Shown: positions 42,217 to 64,000 of the stretch, in pieces
Layout of the letters: every line of letters begins with the position of its first letter
How positions within the stretch are numbered: position 1 is the first letter of the stretch
Source: Amoebidium appalachense
Lineage: Eukaryota > Ichthyosporea
Assembly: GCA_963693365.1 (NCBI GenBank)
Contig: CAVNZM010000012.1
Coordinates: 3,162,001-3,226,000 of the forward strand
Direction: 5' to 3'
Length of the DNA: 64,000 bases
The notes under the pieces: model-generated
Told to the model about the DNA's origin: nothing
Seen by the model: the letters and a program-made list of their open reading frames with translations, nothing else
Database searches by the model: none
Position numbers and translations under genes: made by a program

Positions 42217-43151
42217 CCCCCACCCCCCGCCACCACCACCACCCTCCTCCTTGATGCATCCCCCTCCCTCACCCTTCCCCCCCCCCCCCCCCCCCCCCCC
42301 CCGCCCCCCCCCCGCGGCCACGCTCTGCCTCCTGACGAGCGCACACACGTGAACTCTTCGACCATTTCCTTTCACCCTCTTTTGTGTTCCCTTTCTGGCT
42401 GCGCTGCCCCCTTCCTTCTCCCTCTCCCTCTTATAAAAGCGCATTCACCACCCTACACAAACCTACACGCACAGCCACCCACACACCCACACCATACCCA
42501 CACTCGACCACCAACCCAAACCCACCCAAACTCATCAACACCACCCACCCCGACCCATGCCAACACCACACAGCCACACACACAGACACACACACAGCTA
42601 CGCTTATAGAGGCCAAAACATCTGCTATGAGTGGATCAGGGTCGGAAAAATCCCCACCAAGCGTCGCTGGGTGGGGGACATAGGCTTTCACTGGGAGGGG
42701 AGAATGGTGGTGGGTTGCTACCCTACTGTAATAAGGTGGGTGATGGCTGGTTGCTTTTGATTTGGAAATGCAAACACGGTATAGGTATTCGAGTGACTGG
42801 GTGGGTGATGTGTGGGTACGGGGAAGGCCAACTGCTGTTTATGTATCCACCGCCCTTTTGCAAAAGGAAAGTGGCGAGAAGGGTTGGGTGTAGAGGTGAG
42901 CAGGGGGAGGGGGGGGGGGGGAGGAGGGTGAGGTGAAGGGGGGGAGGGGGTAGAGGCAAAGGGGGAAAGGGTGGGGGGAGGGGTTCCTTGCTTCTATCCA
43001 TAACTTTTTCTCCTTACGCCCACTTGGCAGTGTCCTGTTGACTCTGCCCAGCAACCCCCCCCCCCCCCCCCCCCCCCCCCCCACCAACACCTCTTCCTCC
43101 TCCGCCCATCCACCCCTCCCTGCCTCTTTTTTTACCCCCCCTGTCCCATCA

Positions 43152-43193
<42 letters not shown>

Positions 43194-43409
43194 CCCCGTC
43201 CCATCGTTTCTCTTAAATATCCTGGTTTCATGTTTGAGTTCCTCTGATGTCCCCGCTCCTTCCTCCCCCCCCCCCCCCCCCCCCCCCCCTCCCCCTCCCC
43301 CCTCTCCCCCCCCCCGGACCTCCCCCCAGCCAGCCCCTCCCCCTTTCCGTTTTTCCGCAGTTTCCTAAAGCGTCTGTTAAAGAAGACGGGGGGGGGGGGG
43401 GGGAGGGGA

Positions 43410-43442
<33 letters not shown>

Positions 43443-44152
43443 GGGGGGGGCATTGTTCATATTTTTGCTTGGGTGAGAGGGATTGAGTTTTTGTTGTGTG
43501 TCCACGTAAGTCCTTTGTTTTCCCTTTCAAGGAATGAACAAGGCAGTGCCTTCTGAATAGTTAATAAGGTTAAAAACGAGGTAGTTAAGTGGGAGTGAAG
43601 TAGGAAGAACAGCGGCCGTTTCCCTTCGGATCAATATTTGTTTCCTTGAAATAAGAACATAAAGGGCCAGCCGAGCATACACACATTCAATGACTACAAA
43701 TAAAAATCTAATCTTTGATCATACTCTCAGTACGCCTTTTCCCGCGTTTTCCCCACAATCCCCCCCCTGGGTTTTATCCCCCTTCTTGATTTTTTGCCTG
43801 GTTATAACCCCCTCTTATAAATTTATCTAATTATAATCGACTTCCGTAGTTTTTTTTTTGGTTTACCCCCCCTCTCTACATTAAATTTATCCTGTTTTAA
43901 TCCTTCATTGATATCAAGTTTTGCTTGTTTCTATCACTCGTTAGTGTCCGGTTTTGTCTTAATTTTTCCCCTTGTTATATCAATATTGTGTTATATTTTC
44001 TCCTCTTAGTCCCCTTTTGCAGTTTTTCTTGTCTTAACCCTCTCTTTATAAAGTTTTTCTTGGTTTGACCCTTTGTTGATATCAAGTTTTTTCTTGTTTT
44101 AACCCTCTCTTCATCTCAAGTTTTTTCTTGTTTTAACCCTCTCTGGTATCAG
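40031..44152. other. Intergenic/5' region before the phosphatase exons
   Basis: 40031-41500 is AT-rich with the likely promoter region of the minus-strand Kazal gene (a GATTGGTAAC box near 40240); nothing else was recognised. 41590-43460 is packed with poly-C runs and some poly-G. A short ATG frame at 42627 (MSGSGSEKSPPSVAG, followed by GTGGGG) could be a first exon of the phosphatase, but nothing proves it. 43470-43780 is plain sequence, followed by a 33-bp repeat array. Confidence 0.5.
43788..44152 (+). repeat. Degenerate ~33-bp pyrimidine-rich tandem array ending at a splice acceptor
   Basis: About ten units of 27-39 bases. The last four, at 44021, 44051, 44084 and 44118, share AAGTTTTT-CTTG-TTT-AACCCTCTCT. 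The final unit ends GGTATCAG, which is the acceptor used by the first visible phosphatase exon. Units become more diverged going upstream. Confidence 0.8.
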
Positions 44153-58835
<14,683 letters not shown>

Positions 58836-58930
58836 CCCACCCATGTTCAAGTGAAATAGTATCTGAGCTGGGCTTTGTTGGCGAGGTGAATGGGTCGAAA
58901 CTCGGGTACTGTGGATGACGTGGGGCCCCC

Positions 58931-59036
58931 GAGGGATGGGCTCTGCTTACTGTGCATTTTCTTTATGTGTGTTTTCTGTATTGTTTACCCGTCATCGATT
59001 GTGTAATTCGTACTCTTTCATGCATTCTAGCCCTTC

Positions 59037-59037
<1 letters not shown>
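58931..59037 (+). repeat. Poly-C-ended dispersed repeat, copy 7
   Basis: GAGGGATGGGCTCTGCTTAC head, GTGTAATTCGTACTC, tail GCATTCTAGCCCTTCACCC and then about 30 C. It lies about 100 bases after the phosphatase stop codon. Confidence 0.75.
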
Positions 59038-59074
<37 letters not shown>

Positions 59075-59825
59075 GGAGGAGATCTTCTTTGTAGTCTCCA
59101 TTCGTTTTGCTGCACCGTATCACTCAAATTGTTGGATCAATTTACCCCCTTTGTTCTCCCGAAGCCCAAAATCGACCATATTTGAGACTATCAAACAACA
59201 TTAGTAGATGCGGTCAAAGTAGACAAAAGTGCTACAAGCACATGTATATATGTCTCTATTTGTGTGCTGTAAAAAAAACCGGTGTGTTTCTAAGCATCCG
59301 CACGTGTTATGAGCACGTGTTTTGTGCTGGTTTTGGCGACCGCGGCGGGGTTCCTTTCAATGAAGTTACGTAATATGAATTCCCGTAAACGATTTTAGCA
59401 AATCGGATTGAAGCATTTATCAGCCGATCGATTTCAGGGTTAGAAACTATGGAACCCGGGCATTCTCTTGCTGCTGGCCTTCGAAAATTGGGGACCGCTC
59501 AATGAAAATATAGACACACTTAGGAAAAAGACCCACGAGAAACAGAAAAACATAGTCAACCCCGGTGTTTTTTGCGCTTTTCGAAAGTAAAAACATACAC
59601 TAAGATTGTGTAGAACTCCTGGCGTCGTGGCTCGAACGCAACAGGCGCTATAATTTCCAAATCAACGATGCCTACATTTTTGGAACTGATACAAATGTGC
59701 ATCGGCGAACAAAAGGGGGTTAAGAGACGGAGAACGTGGTGGTTCTGTTTGTATCCATGGCTCGCTTTGGTCTTCTTTCCCTTTCGTTTTCTTTTCTTTT
59801 CTTTTTTCTTTTTTTTTTTTTTTTC

Positions 59826-59858
<33 letters not shown>

Positions 59859-59872
59859 GAGAGAGAGAGAGA

Positions 59873-59905
<33 letters not shown>

Positions 59906-60055
59906 GAGGGGGGGGGGGGGGGGGTGTTGAAGTGGGGACAGGGAGGTTAAAGAGTCGCAGGAAACGGGAGGATGCACACCAAATGATTGAGGGAGCAGAG
60001 GGCAGGGAATTGCCCTGCTAATATTGGGGAGGGACGTGGGGATGGTATGTGTAAT

Positions 60056-60093
<38 letters not shown>

Positions 60094-60666
60094 TGGGAGG
60101 CGAAAGAAGAGGGGGGGGGGGGGGGGGGGGGGAGGGGGGGGTATCGTGTTTAGGGACTCGTGATTCATGGTTGCCAGTGGGGGAGGGTGGGTGTTGATGA
60201 AGGGATGGGTGTGTGTGGGTATCTTCTTCAGTCTTCCTCCACCCCATCCCCCCTCCATCTCATCCTCCTTTCCACCTTTCCACACCTCTTTCTAACAACC
60301 TTTCCACACACTTCTTTTTACAGGCGTCCATCCCAAGGTCGGCAGCAATCCTTTCCCCGACCCACAAACCGAGGGCATAAATCTCTCTCGAACCCCCCCC
60401 CCCCCCCCTCCCCCCCCCTCCCCCCCGGTGCACGTGTGCATGCACGCGCTCCCTCCCTCTCTCCTTCCGCATACCCCTTTATTTGCCATCCTTCTCTTAT
60501 CCCCCCCCCCCCACACACACACACACACATTCACACACACACACACAACACATGTGATTGTTCTGTGTGCTTGGATTTCTACTTATAAACAACCTCCGCA
60601 CCTCTTTGGCCATTATATTGCCTTGATGCAAAGCATGGGTTGGGAGCCAGGTGAACGAGGGTTTAG

Positions 60667-60723
<57 letters not shown>

Positions 60724-61514
60724 TCCGCAACCACACTAATGTTAGTCCGTTTTTAGATTTACATAGAAGGTGTGTAAGATCTAAGTAACTCCGCCTTGCT
60801 TCCTTGCAGTTTAGTTCCATCTACAGTACAACAGAAATGGAAACTCTATTCTTTGGCCTATGTAGCATTGACTGATAGATAATGTTTAATTAGATACCCG
60901 ATTGTACAGTAGCTTCTATAACCAAAGTCTGTGTATCCGTTCTTGTCATTTCCAAATAACCCAGTGATTTCCGAATCATTCACAATAGCAGTTACATATG
61001 AATATACCACTATCAACGAGGGGGAAAAGGGGGGGGGGGGGGGGTCTCAACGAACTTGCATTGAAATTTGGCCCTTTACAATGGCCAGGAATCAAATAAT
61101 TGAATTGGCATGATATCAGCACCCTTGTCTCAGCTATGCTTTATTCTAAATGCTGGATCATATTTTACAGATAGAATTTCATGTAGTAGTATCCCCCTCC
61201 CCCCCCCCCCCCCCTCCCTCCCTTCCTCCCACTGCCCCCCTCACCTCCTCCCCTCCCTCCCTTCCTCCATCTCCCTTGCTCTCCCTCCCCCCGGATATAT
61301 TGTGCGATTTAGGCGGATATTTGAAGATACCCATGTACTCGGGCTACATCTCAAGGCTCACGGACAAAATATCAAATAAACAGAAACTGGTACCTGTATC
61401 GATGCTTGAAATTTCCGATTTTCATAAACTATATCGACATGTCTGAACGTTCGTCCCAGGTGGACACGTATTTCTCGATGATGTGGATCCAGATGATCGA
61501 CATGGTAGCGTTAA

Positions 61515-61743
<229 letters not shown>

Positions 61744-61992
61744 CGAGGGTGTGTGTGCGGGTGTTTTTTGGTGCGTCCGTGTGTGCGTGTTAGTGTGTGT
61801 GTGTGCGCGCTTATGTGCACACAAATGTGTAGCTGAATTTATTGATTTATGTACGGTGTGTGAGTCCGGGTGTGTGCATCCTGACATCCTTACAATTTTG
61901 CGGCGCAAGGTTGCTGCTTGCATTAGAGGTAATTGTATATCCGAAGATAAATTCAATTGCGTAAATCCCACAGAAGACAATAATCATACCCG

Positions 61993-62310
61993 CACAGTAT
62001 AACCCACAGCCATATCACCACAAGAACTGGCACAGTTACACCCATACATTATAGCCCAGGGACATATCCACACAGTATATCCAACAGTCTTATCCAATTT
62101 TATCCCACTGCCACATCCGCACTGTATATCTCACAGTCATATCCAGAGCATATCCCACAGTCATATCCACACCGACAGTCAAATTCATGCAGTACATTTC
62201 ACAACTCGGATTCACACAGTATATCCCACAGTCGTATTCACACAGTACATATCACAGCTCGGATTCACACAGTATATCCCACAGTCATATGTACACAGTA
62301 TGTATCTCAT
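61993..62310 (+). repeat. Degenerate ~28-bp minisatellite
   Basis: Units built on CACACAGTATATCCCACAG followed by TCATATC, repeated about ten times with many changes. A higher-order pair with TTCACA..CTCGGATTCACACAG occurs twice (62195 and 62245 areas). Confidence 0.8.
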
Positions 62311-63604
62311 GATTATTCACGTCCATGGCATTTACATGAACACACCTGTATTCAGTTATTGTTTTCTCTTTGCCCAACCCATGACCAGCCCCAAGCACTT
62401 TGTATATCAAGACATCATCTATTTCTCCTTACAGACCCATCCCCAGGTAATACGCGTTCACACCTCTCCGTATCTAAGACTTGCATGATAAGATATACAT
62501 AAACCTGGTCCTGTGTCATGCATGGGAACAAAAAAACGAAAACAAAACAATGGGATACCGTGAATATATAGTGCAAAAGGGCCTATTTACGATATGTAGA
62601 TGCCTTTGTTACGTTTCCCTATAGCTAACTATGGCACAGCTGAACGAATACTTTAATTTGGGGGTGTACCAAATTGATGAAGGCAAATGAAATGAAAACA
62701 AAAGAAAAAGAAAAGGTAAGGTGGTGGTTTCCGTTTGTTTTTTTTTGTTTTTTTTTTCTTTGTTTTTTTTTGTGTTGTTGTTGTTGTTGTTGTAGGGGTG
62801 TGTGTGGAGGGGAGGAAGGGGGGGGGGGGGGGGGGGGGGGGAGGGAGGGGGGGTTCGGCAAATTCCAGTGAAATTTGGCACATCAGTGAGATCTGTGCAC
62901 GATATTGAAGCGTGTGCACATGTACATAAAAACACTGGCCCACAGCTATCTAGAGGCCACACACACCACCACCATCATGGCTCCTACAAGTTTGTATCTA
63001 ATGGCCTCTCCGTAACATTATTTGTGTAACTTAATAACCAAGCCCCCCCCCCCCCCCCCCCCCCCCCCTTCTCCCCCCCCCCTTCCAACCCATGCACCCC
63101 TCCCCCTCCCCCTCCCCCCACCCACCCACCCACCCACCCAAAGAGAAAAAAAAAAAGGTGCACCTATAGAGAAAGGGCCCACAAGTTGAAGGTATTTTAC
63201 GTCTATGCGTATACCCAGAGGTATCTGTTGAATTCTGTGTGGGTGTGGTTGCTCTTTTGTACCGCGGTGTGTAGTGTACGTGATACACATGCGTGTGTCA
63301 GTGCACTTGTGTGTGGAGGTGAGCGTGGGCGGTTGAAGAATGCTGCCCAAACACTTGCAAAACCGAAAAAATAAAAAAGGAAAAATTCGAGGAAAAACTA
63401 TCAGGAAGGGTCTAGGCTGTCAGTATGCCAACAGAGAATCCATGTAAAACTTAATTTTGGGGGGGTTCAATCGCTATCTGTCCCCGATGTATCCCCCCCA
63501 AACGCTGATTCTGATTGGTAGATGGACTTCCTTGAAATGTGGATGCTGCTACGGCCCCACATGCGCCCCCTTGCGAAAGACAGCCAATCAAACACCTGCG
63601 AGTT

Positions 63605-63669
<65 letters not shown>

Positions 63670-63893
63670 AGGTGAATAGATGTGTCGGTGTGGGCGTGTT
63701 AGGGTGTGCAGACAGGAATGGCTCTTAGTGTGTGTGTATGTATGTGTGTGTGTGTGTGTGTGTTTGTGTGCGGGGGGGGGGAAGGGCGGGTGGAGGGGGG
63801 GGGGGGGGGGGGGTAACTTCTTACCTGGGGTTGGGGAATTGTTTTAGGTGAAAGGGGGGATATGACAAGGAGGGCCGAAAAATGGGTGGGAGG

Positions 63894-63926
<33 letters not shown>

Positions 63927-64000
63927 AGAAGGGGTGGATTAGCCCTGACTTTTTTCTCCGATCACCCCCCCCTTCCCCTTACCCCTCAGACAAACTAATA

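Noticed and set aside
61993-62310. CRISPR-like array
   Set aside because: Repeats are degenerate with no unique spacers of constant length, in eukaryotic DNA; it is a minisatellite.

Overview
The window is eukaryotic nuclear DNA. Its coding parts are split by GT-AG introns with consistent splice phases. It holds a eukaryote-type tRNA-Asp gene with internal A and B boxes and no encoded CCA. It also encodes a membrane tyrosine kinase with the HRDIAARN catalytic loop. Tyrosine kinase, Kazal, lipocalin and EF-hand phosphatase genes together fit a unicellular relative of animals (choanoflagellate, filasterean or ichthyosporean-like protist) better than a plant or fungus. This lineage guess is an inference with low confidence. 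Everything outside exons is crowded with long (CA)n/(GT)n, (CT)n/(GA)n and uninterrupted poly-G/poly-C runs, and this explains nearly all long Cys-Val, His-Thr, Gly or Pro reading frames.

Layout. 3-3042: 3' part of an unrecognised plus-strand gene. 6626-9288 (+) and 15724-17616 (-): two paralogous type I membrane proteins with an apolipoprotein D/Blc-like lipocalin domain outside the cell and a conserved small Cys motif inside. The first has introns and a frameshift; the second is intronless. 24548-28299 (+): five exons of a receptor-like tyrosine kinase (membrane helix, kinase domain, tail rich in tyrosine motifs); its ectodomain exons were not found and one frameshift is present. 31677-32837 (+): secreted right-handed beta-helix protein with Pmp-like GGA/FxxN repeats. 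37111-40030 (-): six-Kazal type I membrane protein with a tRNA-Asp(GUC) gene inside its only intron. 44153-58835 (+): 17 in-frame exons of a calcineurin-like PPP phosphatase fused to two C-terminal EF-hands. 58836-64000: no gene recognised.

Common theme. Four of the six recognisable proteins are predicted single-pass surface proteins with a short cytoplasmic tail, and a fifth is secreted, so the window looks like a neighbourhood of surface/environment-sensing genes. Direct functional links between them are not shown.

Most unusual points: the membrane-anchored lipocalin family; a family of ~110-bp dispersed repeats with poly-C ends, seen only in and just after the phosphatase gene; splice sites formed inside dinucleotide repeats; a kinase exon flanked by long complementary CA/GT tracts plus a 38/39 inverted module; and a perfect 31-bp hairpin containing the stop codon of the first lipocalin gene.
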